From Phycisphaeraceae bacterium (GTDB taxonomy: Bacteria; Planctomycetota; Phycisphaerae; Phycisphaerales; UBA1924): a stretch of DNA of 64,000 bases. Each line of letters starts with the position of its first letter. The first letter of the stretch is position 1. The translations under genes and the position numbers were made by a program. This document shows, piece by piece, positions 24,592 through 32,343 of this stretch. The notes beneath the pieces are model-generated. The model saw only the letters and a program-made list of their open reading frames with translations. It made no database searches and was not told where the DNA came from. The stretch lies in contig JAHBXE010000002.1 of assembly GCA_019636625.1 (NCBI GenBank), forward strand, positions 167,842-231,841. The letters are read 5' to 3'.

Positions 24592-25971
24592 TTAGTATAC
24601 CTTTCGCGGTAGCCTACGGTTAGTTGCTTTTTGCTCTTGGAAGTACCTAAAAGGGTCCGCTTGTATCCGCTTGTAATGCTCTTCTACCTCTTTCGGTAAC
24701 TGTGGGCTCTCTTCCTTCTCTTCCGGGGGCTTTGGGTCGTTACTTGATATCCAACCCTCAACAAACTTAGAGCCGCCCGCAAGGTATGAAACCCCATACC
24801 GAAGGGCATCTAAAGCGTGGTCGTTACCTTCTACGGGTTCATCCTTCCCCGGTTTCCATTCGTAGCTTTGGATTTCTCTTATGAGGTTGATGCACGAAGG
24901 GTCAACAGTTAAAGAGCCATCCGCTATTACTTGCTGGACTCTTGCTATACCGTCCGTAATTCTCCCCTTGTTTGCCTTCCGAGCCGGTAACCCGAAGTCC
25001 CGAAGGTCTACACCAAGCTGCCTAGCGGAATCGTCGTAGATAATGGACTCCGCGGACTTCGCAATCTTTCCGATAGCTTCGCACTTTTGATTTGTGCGGA
25101 GATTGGCCTTATATAGTTCCTGCTCAACATGAATACCGCTGGGATGCTTCCGCAGAAGCAACGCTACTAACGGGTCACGGCTACCATCGTCAACCGAAAC
25201 AATGGAGCGGGTCCAACCCGCGGAGAGTTTGCGTATATGCTTGCTCGGGCTCCAATCTTCGTAAACCAAGCCCTCTTGTCCAACCCACAATCCTTCGTAG
25301 TAGCGTTTGCGGCTTGTCCCCGTCAACCGGGACAAGTCCCGTAAAACGTCCGCATGTAAGAAAGGGTTTTCGTGTGCGGCGGTTAGCTGGCCCCAATACT
25401 CCGCCCCGTCCGGCAGCTTGCGGAGCTTTGCCCCAAGTTTCGGGGTCCATTGCCCAAGCTCAAAGAGTTTGCAAATCCAGTGCTCGGGGGTTGCTGGGTT
25501 GCAAGCTAAGTAGGTTTGGAGTCCGAGCCCTTCAATGCGGGTAGATACTCGGGAGTCCGCGATAGTCCAATCATGCTCCGTTAGGTCCGTAGCTTCGTCA
25601 ACGGCTAAGCCCGTGAAAGTATAGCCGCGGATTGCGTCCGGGTCGTCCAACCCGAACACAAGTATTCGACCCCCGCCCTTGAGTTGAATTCTAAACTCGC
25701 TTTGGTTGTAGTCATAGCTGCCGGGCGGAAGCATCGGAGGTAAATCTCCGGTTCCATGCAAGAGCAAATCTAAAGTAGAGCCGCGAAGGCTCTTGAACGT
25801 TTTGCGGCAAAGCCCCTCCGTTGCCTTCGGATTGCTGGCCCTCATTATGAGTTTACGGCAGAGAGCAATAGACTTGCCGCCGCGGAATGAACCGGAATAG
25901 CAAAGATATCTATGGGGAGCCTTTACAAAGTCCGCTTGCTTGCGGGACAGCTCCCATTCATATAACGCCAT
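24592..25971 (-). CDS. Terminase large subunit
   Basis: This 459-residue packaging motor has the ATPase Walker A-like GSFRGGKS at residues 27-34 and Walker B plus catalytic Glu in GLAVDEATDL (about residue 125). The coupling region is YLACNPATPEHW. The RNase H-like nuclease carries Asp in SVDDGSRDP, IIYDDSA and the final GNDHALDALRYG. The start overlaps the small-terminase-like gene by 14 bp and the stop is 2 nt before the portal start. Confidence 0.93.
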   Translation of the reverse strand: MALYEWELSRKQADFVKAPHRYLCYSGSFRGGKSIALCRKLIMRASNPKATEGLCRKTFKSLRGSTLDLLLHGTGDLPPMLPPGSYDYNQSEFRIQLKGGGRILVFGLDDPDAIRGYTFTGLAVDEATDLTEHDWTIADSRVSTRIEGLGLQTYLACNPATPEHWICKLFELGQWTPKLGAKLRKLPDGAEYWGQLTAAHENPFLHADVLRDLSRLTGTSRKRYYEGLWVGQEGLVYEDWSPSKHIRKLSAGWTRSIVSVDDGSRDPLVALLLRKHPSGIHVEQELYKANLRTNQKCEAIGKIAKSAESIIYDDSARQLGVDLRDFGLPARKANKGRITDGIARVQQVIADGSLTVDPSCINLIREIQSYEWKPGKDEPVEGNDHALDALRYGVSYLAGGSKFVEGWISSNDPKPPEEKEESPQLPKEVEEHYKRIQADPFRYFQEQKATNRRLPRKVY

Positions 25972-26512
25972 TGGCCCCGCCCTCCGGTTCCGGAGAAGGT
26001 AACGAAGTCGGCTCTTCCCCGGTAGTCGTGTCTATGATTAACTCTTCGCCCTCTTCCGGCTCTCGTACCTTAAGGGTAAATGTCCAACCCGTCCCGTCCG
26101 CTCCCTCTATCTCTACCTTCTCTGTTACCTTTCCTGCCGTTCGATTGAATATCTCTTGAGCCGATGCTAAATCGCCCTTCTTCGCCTTGACGATTAGAGC
26201 GGCCACAATATCGCGGATATCCTCCATAGTTACCGCGTTCTCTATCTCTCGTTGAAATGCCGCCCGTTTCTTGGCTTTGTTCATGTTTGTGACTTCTGCC
26301 CCGAGCTTTGCGAAGGGGTGGCCCTTCGCAAACACAGCTTGCCCGTTGTTCCTTCGTTGCATTCCTTCCCGAGCCGGAACGTTAGCAAACTCGGATGGAT
26401 GCTCTTTAGCAAAGGGATTCCCCGTGCCGAACCTCTCTTTTTTGCTCCTAGGATTGACGGGTTCCTGTTTCGGTTGTAGCTCCGGCTTAGTTGGCGGTAT
26501 CTCTTCGTTCAT
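25958..26512 (-). CDS. Probable terminase small subunit
   Basis: This 184-residue protein lies just before the large terminase. The N-terminal half is disordered, with GNPFAKEHPSEF and GHPFAKLGAE, the F-A-K/G-N-P phrase common in small-terminase-like proteins. The middle (about residues 85-130) is a helical DNA-binding or oligomerisation region (MEDIRDIVAALIVKAKKGDL, SAQEIFNRTAGKV). The start overlaps the sigma factor stop as ATGA. The name rests on position and general character. Confidence 0.65.
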   Translation of the reverse strand: MNEEIPPTKPELQPKQEPVNPRSKKERFGTGNPFAKEHPSEFANVPAREGMQRRNNGQAVFAKGHPFAKLGAEVTNMNKAKKRAAFQREIENAVTMEDIRDIVAALIVKAKKGDLASAQEIFNRTAGKVTEKVEIEGADGTGWTFTLKVREPEEGEELIIDTTTGEEPTSLPSPEPEGGANGVI

Positions 26513-27228
26513 TCTCTCTCCGCTTCTAGTTGCTTTCTCTTTTGGACTATCGCGTGGGCTTTCGCTCTCGCCCGACAAAGGGCGTTATCTACCCCCTTGA
26601 CGCTAACAGCTAGCGTGGGATGCTTAAGTAATATGTAGTCCCGGACTTCCTTGTAGGAGAGCCCGCGAGCGGTTCCCTCTAGCACAATATATTCAAGGTC
26701 CGTTAGTTGCTTTAGTATCTCTTTGCATAGCAACCGATTCTCTTCCCGTTGCTCTATCTCTTTCGTCGGTTGAGCCGCTTTAGTATCTATGAATAGGTCC
26801 GCCCTCATACTGTTTGGGTCATGCCCTTCCTGTAGCAATGTCATTTGAATACCAAAGTTGAGGGTTCGGCGGACTTGCGTGGTTGAATGAATTACGAGAG
26901 TCCAAATGTGCCGTCTAATTACAAACAACGCGAAGCCTAAGAAGCTCTCTCCCCTCTTAGGGTCGTAATTGGGAATGGCCTTGAAGCGGAGAGCATACAA
27001 GCATTCCTGCCTAATGTCCTCAGTGTCCATTCCGCGAACCCATGCCACCTTGAGTAAGCATCTAATACCCGGCTCTAAATATGTGCATATCTCCCCGAAG
27101 GCGGTTTCGGAGTCCGCCTTATCGCCCGAGAGTACCCGAGATATCAGGGCGTTGGCTAACTCCGAGTCTAATGTCACGAGCCGCCTTGGTTTCGTTGATG
27201 ACTTCAATCTGCCGCGGGTTGCTTTCAT
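26509..27228 (-). CDS. Phage sigma-70-family RNA polymerase factor
   Basis: This is a 239-residue protein. Region 2 is visible as LKVAWVRGMDTEDIRQECLY (about residues 58-77), then YDPKRGESFLGFALFVIRRH and a Thr-rich promoter-melting segment. Region 4 is near the end (LTDLEYIVLEGTARGLSYKE, then a recognition-helix-like VKGVDNALCRARAKA). The order matches SigH-like factors. It is first in the terminase-to-tail direction, so it may direct late transcription of the virion block. The ATGA overlap couples it to the terminase genes. Confidence 0.85.
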   Translation of the reverse strand: MKATRGRLKSSTKPRRLVTLDSELANALISRVLSGDKADSETAFGEICTYLEPGIRCLLKVAWVRGMDTEDIRQECLYALRFKAIPNYDPKRGESFLGFALFVIRRHIWTLVIHSTTQVRRTLNFGIQMTLLQEGHDPNSMRADLFIDTKAAQPTKEIEQREENRLLCKEILKQLTDLEYIVLEGTARGLSYKEVRDYILLKHPTLAVSVKGVDNALCRARAKAHAIVQKRKQLEAERE

Positions 27229-27306
27229 TACTGTTCAACTCACAAGTAAGAGTAGGGTAGATAGTCAATGTCGGAATGCAAGCTAGGACAACTTATAACC
27301 TTCCTT

Positions 27307-28635
27307 CTAACTGCCTGATATAAACGTTAACCGTGACCATTCTATGTGTTTGCTTGCGTCGGCCAGCGTTTGCACATATACTCCCCCCAGCATTGTTTGC
27401 GTGGCTGTTGGTAGATTTGTGGAGTGATTAGCCAGTTCATCCCATGCACTGCCGTTCCAATGGGAAAACTGAATTGAGGACGCATTCATTACAATTCTAA
27501 ACTTATACGCTGTGCTCGTAGCAATGGCCAACGTAGTTGTGGTACTTGTAAATGTGGAACTTGATTGACCAGAAGAGCAACGCCAGTAAGCAGTCGAGTC
27601 CTCCGAAGAGTACCGTACCATGACGTGATTTTCGTTTGGCGTAGCGGAGCCGCCAGGTGCTCCTGTTTGACTGAAACCTATCCATAAACGGATGGAAGAG
27701 ATAGAGGCCCCAGTACGCACCACAAAAATACCTTCCACGTTATCGTTGGTACGCCAGTCGGCTCCCGAGCGAGTATCGCCAGCCGAATCTTCGCTTGCTG
27801 CCGTGGCTATTCGTTGCCACGGACCTGTGCTATCCGATTGATTCGATAGCGTTCCTACTGAGCTACCTGATGAAGTACCATAAGCGGTACGGCTTGTTCC
27901 TGTGGGCGAACTCACAATTTGTGCAAATCGTTTGTGGTACAAATCAATTGCTACTCCTCCTGTTTGCCCAGAGTAGCCAGAATAGCCAGAAGCCCCTGTT
28001 GAACCAGTAGAGCCTGAAAAACCAGAGTAGCCAGAATTGCCAGTTGCTACAAAACTAATTAATACATCTGTATTGTTACCAATTGTTCCATTAGAAGATA
28101 CTAAACTAACGTTAACAATTACGCTTGGAGATGCGTTTGCTGTTCCATCTATTATACTTGTAATATTGAATATTGCAAACTGAGAACTATTGTTTCTGTT
28201 GATGACTCTCAATCTACCTGTAGTGGGACTTGTACCGGACCCTAATGCTAAAAGCCAACTTGCTATTCCAATGCCATCTCTATTTGTTGTTGAAAAATAA
28301 AGAGCGGCAGCGGAAGTGAGAGCAACTCCATCTGTATATACATATTGCGGAGCAGTATCAGGCGGGTCTGCCATTCCTGTTAATACATTCAAGATATAAG
28401 GTTGCGTATCGGCTCCATAGATTCCTGAGTAGCCAGAGAAGCCCGAAGCACCAGTTGAACCTGTTGAACCAGAAAGGCCAGAATAGCCTGAGTAACCGGA
28501 GACACCAGACGAGCCTCCCGCTCCCGCGCCCCATGAAAGTTGCCCGGCTCCGTCTGTAGTAAGAACATGGCCGGAGGTGCCATAACTCGGTGGCCAAGCA
28601 TACGGAATAAAGAGGTTGGGATTCTTGCCGCTCAA
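27307..28635 (-). CDS. Collagen-like tail fibre/receptor-binding protein
   Basis: This is a 442-residue protein. Two Gly-x-x collagen-like segments lie at about residues 40-75 and 205-230, built of GYSGYSG, GSTGSTG and GASGFSG. A beta domain separates them, and a C-terminal jelly-roll-type domain follows (about 250-442: RIATAASEDSAGDTRSG, VRYSSEDSTAYWRCSSG, IQFSHWNGSAWDEL). Collagen-like stems with a C-terminal head are typical of trimeric phage fibres. The coding sequence is distinctly AT-richer than neighbouring phage genes, which suggests recent acquisition or exchange, common for host-range genes. Confidence 0.85.
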   Translation of the reverse strand: MSGKNPNLFIPYAWPPSYGTSGHVLTTDGAGQLSWGAGAGGSSGVSGYSGYSGLSGSTGSTGASGFSGYSGIYGADTQPYILNVLTGMADPPDTAPQYVYTDGVALTSAAALYFSTTNRDGIGIASWLLALGSGTSPTTGRLRVINRNNSSQFAIFNITSIIDGTANASPSVIVNVSLVSSNGTIGNNTDVLISFVATGNSGYSGFSGSTGSTGASGYSGYSGQTGGVAIDLYHKRFAQIVSSPTGTSRTAYGTSSGSSVGTLSNQSDSTGPWQRIATAASEDSAGDTRSGADWRTNDNVEGIFVVRTGASISSIRLWIGFSQTGAPGGSATPNENHVMVRYSSEDSTAYWRCSSGQSSSTFTSTTTTLAIATSTAYKFRIVMNASSIQFSHWNGSAWDELANHSTNLPTATQTMLGGVYVQTLADASKHIEWSRLTFISGS

Positions 28636-28982
28636 GCTCGCCGCCTCTCGGGAACATAGTTAACTGTTGAAGTGACAAGAGAGCCGGTAGCTCCAATTGC
28701 GACAATGGAATCTCCCGGGTCCAGAAATAGCGGCTCTTCCGCTGTCCATATTAACGTGCGTTTGGCCGGAATGTCATAACTTTTTAGGATAGTAGTCGAA
28801 TCCCCGGCAGAGCTACCCGCGGGAACAAGGTATACGGTAAGCGTTTCCGTGGAGCTTGTATGGAAATTAGCAAAGAGGATGCTATACACTGTCCAGTGTT
28901 GCCCCGTTGTTACTGTTAGCAACGTGGTATTACTGTTCGTGATAGATGCTTGAGATATTGACATACTATACATTTCGGCCAA
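28632..28982 (-). CDS. Small fibre-associated virion protein
   Basis: This 116-residue beta-sandwich-like protein (LLTVTTGQHWTVYSILFANF, LTVYLVPAGSSAGDST, EPLFLDPGDSIVAIGA) reads like a small phage decoration or fibre chaperone domain. The stop overlaps the fibre start (ATGA), so the two are co-translated and probably work together. Confidence 0.7.
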   Translation of the reverse strand: MAEMYSMSISQASITNSNTTLLTVTTGQHWTVYSILFANFHTSSTETLTVYLVPAGSSAGDSTTILKSYDIPAKRTLIWTAEEPLFLDPGDSIVAIGATGSLVTSTVNYVPERRRA

Positions 28983-28998
28983 TGCGAAAGAAAACCCT

Positions 28999-29439
28999 CT
29001 AGCCGTTTCGGATAGAGCTACGAAAGCTCTTGGCTACGAAGTCCGCGGGATAGCGGGGATTCGAGCGAGAGGATGCTAAATAGCAACGGGCAATCTCTAG
29101 AAGCTCGGGCGAATCTTTGAAGCAACCGAGCCCGCGGTTACAATGCGGGCAGAGCAATCCCCGAACCCTGCCGGTTTCGTGGCAATGGTCAACATGCAAT
29201 CCTTTTGCTTGGCCAACGTCCGAATCTCCGCAAATCGAGCAAGAGGCATCCGCGGCCCGGAGTTGGAGGTATTCATTATGCGGGACCGTATCCGTAGTCC
29301 GCGGGTACCGCTCTCGGGAATATTCGCGTTTGCATGGAAGGCAGAGATACCCGCGGCCCTTGGGGTCCGTCCGCTCTAGGACAAACTCCGTAAGGGGCTT
29401 AGAGGCTTTGCATCGGGAGCAAACGCGGGAAGCGGTCAT
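28999..29439 (-). CDS. Recombination endonuclease VII-like protein
   Basis: This 146-residue HNH-family nuclease has an N-terminal zinc finger of CSRCKASK type with CLPCKREY. The core is CSICGDSD, GLHVDHCHETGRVRGLLC and HCNRGLGCFKDSPELL, the Endonuclease VII family pattern. T4 endonuclease VII resolves branched DNA before packaging. In this family many members act as homing or packaging nucleases. It is the first leftward gene before the virion block. Confidence 0.9.
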   Translation of the reverse strand: MTASRVCSRCKASKPLTEFVLERTDPKGRGYLCLPCKREYSRERYPRTTDTVPHNEYLQLRAADASCSICGDSDVGQAKGLHVDHCHETGRVRGLLCPHCNRGLGCFKDSPELLEIARCYLASSRSNPRYPADFVAKSFRSSIRNG

Positions 29440-29568
29440 ACCTCTTCGTTCGATACGAGTGAAGGGAATTCCTTTTTTCTGCCTTCAAGCGGGCTTGACC
29501 GGAGGGGAGCAATCGGATACACGGTGGGGGTAGGTCCGTCCGTAACCCCAAACCGAAAGGGAAGAGTT

Positions 29569-30303
29569 ATGAAATTGCTTGGAGTTATCGTTGTTATGCT
29601 GGCCGCTTGCTCGGGGTTGAGGGGTCAAGGCTTGGCCCGTAACCTCCCCGAAGCAACAGAGCAATTAGCACGGGATGCTATCGCTTATACCAAAGATAGG
29701 GCGGAGTTGTTGCCCTACAAACTCAAAACGGAAGAGCAAAGACTAGCCAAGATAAAAGCCGGGAGAATTAACCGAAGGCAATCAGAAACCGAAAAAGAAA
29801 CGGCTACGGGCATTTCGTATGCCTACGAGAGTATTAAAAAACGGAAAGTAGAGCAACAAATGGAAGTTATCGCGGGGCTCAAGGAAGAGATAGAGAGGTT
29901 GAAGCGGGGAGAACTCATCTACAAGGTAAGGGAGCTACAAGTCCGCTCTCTAAATGTCGGAGCATTCGGGCAACTCGTATCCTATGACGCCATCGGGTCT
30001 AGTTTCGCTGCCGATACTCCGCCCGTGTTTGCAAAGGTTAAACAAGTTGTATCCCCAAGCGAAGTGCTGGCGGAGGTTGCGGGGAAAGATATTTACCTAG
30101 TCGGCTTAGACAAGGCGGCAAGGGTAGATAATGAAGTGATACGGCTACCTCCCGTCTACGTGGTTGGTACCTATTCTTATACAACGGTGCTAGGGGCAAA
30201 TCGAACAATCTACAAAGTTGAGGTTGTCACGCTCCGGAGTATCAAGGAAGTAGCGGAGCGAATCAAAGGGAAGGCGGAGGAAACACCAGAGCCCCGCAAG
30301 TAA
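29569..30303 (+). CDS. Secreted lipoprotein-like protein (lysogenic conversion candidate)
   Basis: This 244-residue protein starts MKLLGVIVVMLAACSG, which is a signal peptide with a lipobox-like LAAC. A charged coiled coil follows (about residues 30-125, including KTEEQRLAKI and LKEEIERLKRG), then a C-terminal beta domain of about 110 residues. The ATG at 29569 has AAAGGGAAG upstream. It is transcribed against the virion block and ends at a strong terminator, as prophage moron genes do. It may alter the lysogen's envelope; the function is unknown. Confidence 0.7.
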   Translation: MKLLGVIVVMLAACSGLRGQGLARNLPEATEQLARDAIAYTKDRAELLPYKLKTEEQRLAKIKAGRINRRQSETEKETATGISYAYESIKKRKVEQQMEVIAGLKEEIERLKRGELIYKVRELQVRSLNVGAFGQLVSYDAIGSSFAADTPPVFAKVKQVVSPSEVLAEVAGKDIYLVGLDKAARVDNEVIRLPPVYVVGTYSYTTVLGANRTIYKVEVVTLRSIKEVAERIKGKAEETPEPRK

Positions 30304-30344
30304 TCTAGCTAGCCCTCCCCTCCCGGTTAGTTGCCGGGAAAGAG

Positions 30345-30389
30345 CCCCGCCCTAGAGCAATGGATGTGCTCCAACCGGGGGCGGGGTTT
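30345..30389 (+). terminator. Rho-independent terminator after the lipoprotein gene
   Basis: CCCCGCCC (30345-30352) pairs with GGGCGGGG (30379-30386), followed by TTTCT. The intervening sequence can form a smaller internal hairpin (GAGCA...TGCTC). Confidence 0.85.
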
Positions 30390-30547
30390 CTCGTTAAGTA
30401 GTATTCCATTAGGGTAGGTAACTAGGGAGACTACTAGAAAAACTGGACATTCGCTAACGGATTTGCGATAAATAGGGCTTGACGCTAACTAGTGGCTCGG
30501 GTGAGCTCCCTTTGTAGATTCAAGGCTCTAACCGAAAGGGAAACGAA

Positions 30548-30775
30548 ATGACAATCGAATTCAAGCAAGAGGGCAAGTTTCAAAACTTCCGCGTTTGGGT
30601 TGGGCGGCTTTGCTTCGGAACCGTTGGGCAAATGGCTAATGGCCGTTGGGCCGCTACCTCCGGGTCTACGGATATCGGGGCGAAGCTCCTAGAGGAAGCC
30701 AGCAAAACCAAGGGATACGAGAGCCGGGAGCTTGCCGCGGAACGGCTTATACATTTCAGCAATGGCGGGAAGTAA
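30548..30775 (+). CDS. Hypothetical small protein
   Basis: This 75-residue protein has the ribosome-binding leader AACCGAAAGGGAAACGAA, nearly the same as the leader of the lipoprotein gene (AACCGAAAGGGAAGAGTT). The sequence has a beta unit (FQNFRVWVGRLCFGTVGQ) and a helical end. No family is recognised. It is the first gene of a rightward cluster that runs to attR. Confidence 0.6.
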   Translation: MTIEFKQEGKFQNFRVWVGRLCFGTVGQMANGRWAATSGSTDIGAKLLEEASKTKGYESRELAAERLIHFSNGGK

Positions 30776-30836
30776 AATCCGGTACGCTCTCCGCCGCTGG
30801 CGAAAGCCAACGGCTCGGGGATTGAAAGGAAGCCCG

Positions 30837-31172
30837 ATGAAACGGACATACCGCAAACCTCAAAGCTCCGGGCAGTATTGCGAGCATTGCGATAGCCCGA
30901 GCCCCAATCCAACGAGGAGGGACTACCTCCGCGGTTGGACTTGCCGCGATTGCGATACGGCCCTAAATGCAATGGAAGCGGAGGGCAATCGGCATACCCA
31001 CGGGCAACCCTGCCCATTGACGGGGGAGCCAATCCCCGGAGAGCAAATCTTTACGGAGCATTCCCGGGCCGGATGCTTCAACGCTTGCGGAGCCTGTAGC
31101 TCGGACAAGCGGACAATAGCGGAACGGCTCCGGGACTTGAACGATAGGCGGAAACTTGACCGGGAGAGTTGA
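30837..31172 (+). CDS. Small zinc-finger protein
   Basis: This 111-residue basic protein carries YCEHCDSP near residue 13 and WTCRDCDTAL near residue 33, two CxxC pairs suited to bind one zinc. A second group follows (QPCPLTG, then GCFNACGACSS near residue 85). The ATG at 30837 is preceded by AAAGGAAG. Two zinc sites suggest a nucleic-acid-binding protein. Role unknown. Confidence 0.6.
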   Translation: MKRTYRKPQSSGQYCEHCDSPSPNPTRRDYLRGWTCRDCDTALNAMEAEGNRHTHGQPCPLTGEPIPGEQIFTEHSRAGCFNACGACSSDKRTIAERLRDLNDRRKLDRES

Positions 31173-31227
31173 CCCGGTTAGCGTAGTTAAACGGTTCGCA
31201 CAAACCCTCTTTCTGAAAGGTAGACAA

Positions 31228-31725
31228 ATGGCATTGACCCTTGAAGCGATTAAGGCGAAGGTTGAGAAGGCGGAAGCCGCGAAGGCGAAGGCGATTGAGA
31301 AAGCCGAAGCCGTCGCGAAGGAAGAGCTTTCCGCGTTGGGGGAAGAGCTTTCCGCTCAGCATATCGCGGCAATCGAAGCTGTCCGCAACATTGAACGGAT
31401 GCTTTCCGCCGCGGGTATCGGGTTCCGCTCCGCGTTCGGCGGAAAGGTTCGGGCCAGCGGCAAGGGCGGAACCGGACGGACCCGGGGAACCGGGGCCGAT
31501 TCGGTCAAAGGCCGAACCCTTCTCTACCTCTCCGGCAAGTCGGAAGCTTCGGTGGACGATATCGCGGCAGCCCTCAAACTGGACGATGGACAAAAGAAAG
31601 GGCTCGGGGTTTCTCTCTCAACCGCCAAGAAAGCGGGGCTCTTGGACGCGGGCTCGGGCCGCGGGCTTTGGAAAATTACCGCCAAGGGTAAGGAAGCCAT
31701 AAAGGCTATGAAAACCCCTGATTGA
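31228..31725 (+). CDS. Coiled-coil plus winged-helix protein
   Basis: This is a 165-residue protein. The first 60 residues are an Ala/Lys/Glu helix (IKAKVEKAEAAKAKAIEKAE), then a Gly/Arg-rich hinge (about 75-95). The C-terminal 65 residues have the winged-helix pattern (RTLLYLSGKSEASVDDIAAA, then SLSTAKKAGLL and the wing GRGLWKITAKGKEAI). It is probably a DNA-binding regulator or nucleoid-type protein. The leader CTGAAAGGTAGACAA resembles that of the gene at 10053. The stop is TGA, and the frame stays open after it. Confidence 0.65.
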   Translation: MALTLEAIKAKVEKAEAAKAKAIEKAEAVAKEELSALGEELSAQHIAAIEAVRNIERMLSAAGIGFRSAFGGKVRASGKGGTGRTRGTGADSVKGRTLLYLSGKSEASVDDIAAALKLDDGQKKGLGVSLSTAKKAGLLDAGSGRGLWKITAKGKEAIKAMKTPD

Positions 31726-31800
31726 GGGAGCGAACGGGAAGCCCCGGAGAGTTGGGCGGCTCTCTTCGCCAAAGCCAGCAAGGAAGGAAAGCGGGAAGCA

Positions 31801-31995
31801 ATGAGCTACCTCCGCGAAGCTGAAAGGGAAGGGCTTGTTTTCATCCAAAAGAAAGGGCGGGGCTTCGCTTTCGGCTTGACCCCAAAGGGCAAAGGGGTAG
31901 ACGGAAAAGGAACCCCGAAAGCGAAGTATTGGATATGGGAGACAACCCGAGCCCTCCGGGGAGGAATTCCGGGAATAGAAAACCTCCCCTTCTAA
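31801..31995 (+). CDS. Small winged-helix-like protein in frame with the preceding gene
   Basis: This 64-residue protein has a second wing-like phrase, GLVFIQKKGRGFAFGLTPKG, parallel to the end of the preceding protein. The frame is continuous with that gene apart from its TGA at 31723-31725, and there are no other stops between. Either the two are separate genes, with this one starting at ATG 31801 after GGGAAGCA, or one protein made by stop-codon readthrough, or a gene split by mutation. A terminator follows at 32013. Confidence 0.5.
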   Translation: MSYLREAEREGLVFIQKKGRGFAFGLTPKGKGVDGKGTPKAKYWIWETTRALRGGIPGIENLPF

Positions 31996-32012
31996 CCGTC
32001 CGCAACTCTCCG

Positions 32013-32044
32013 AACCGCCCGAGCCTTTCGGGCGGTTTTTCTTT
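32013..32044 (+). terminator. Rho-independent terminator at the end of the rightward cluster
   Basis: AACCGCCCGA-GCCTT-TCGGGCGGTT is a perfect 10-bp stem followed by TTTCTTTT. It isolates the prophage from the host gene beyond attR. Confidence 0.92.
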
Positions 32045-32343
32045 TGGCCCTCCCCGGAAGGCTAGGAAGCCCGCCCAAGCCCCGCCGCTCTCGACTAATG
32101 GAGCTAAGGGCCAACCGGCCCACGGGGCTTCCTAGCGGGCTCTAATGGGCTCCCGGGGCATTATCTAACGGACCCCCCTACGCAACTTGCCCCGAACTCT
32201 TCCGAATTTTCTACCTTGACCCTTGACTCATAACCCCGAAGAGGCTACACGTTAGGCAGTAATACCGCCCTCTAGTTGGGCAGTAAAGGCAGTAGAGAAA
32301 TGGCGTTTGCTAGCGAAAACTTGAGCCCTACTCCCCTTGGCCC
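32045..32343. other. Non-coding right prophage end with inverted repeats
   Basis: No gene is seen in these 299 bp. There is a 12-bp perfect inverted repeat, GCTAGGAAGCCC (32061-32072) with GGGCTTCCTAGC (32125-32136). A 14-bp sequence GCGGGCTCTAATGG (32135-32148) is repeated exactly at 5793-5806 in the central control region. The attR-side GGCAGTA sites follow. Confidence 0.6.
32255..32295 (+). promoter_or_regulatory. Three GGCAGTA sites inside attR: probable arm sites
   Basis: GGCAGTAA lies at 32255-32262 and 32279-32286, and GGCAGTAG at 32288-32295, all in one direction and ending about 50 bp from the attR core. They match the four sites inside attL. Symmetric placement at both ends supports an integrase or excisionase binding role. 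Confidence 0.6.

Noticed and set aside
31241..31702. Arg-rich alternative frame over the winged-helix gene
   Set aside because: It lies in another frame of a gene with a good ribosome-binding site and sensible protein sequence.
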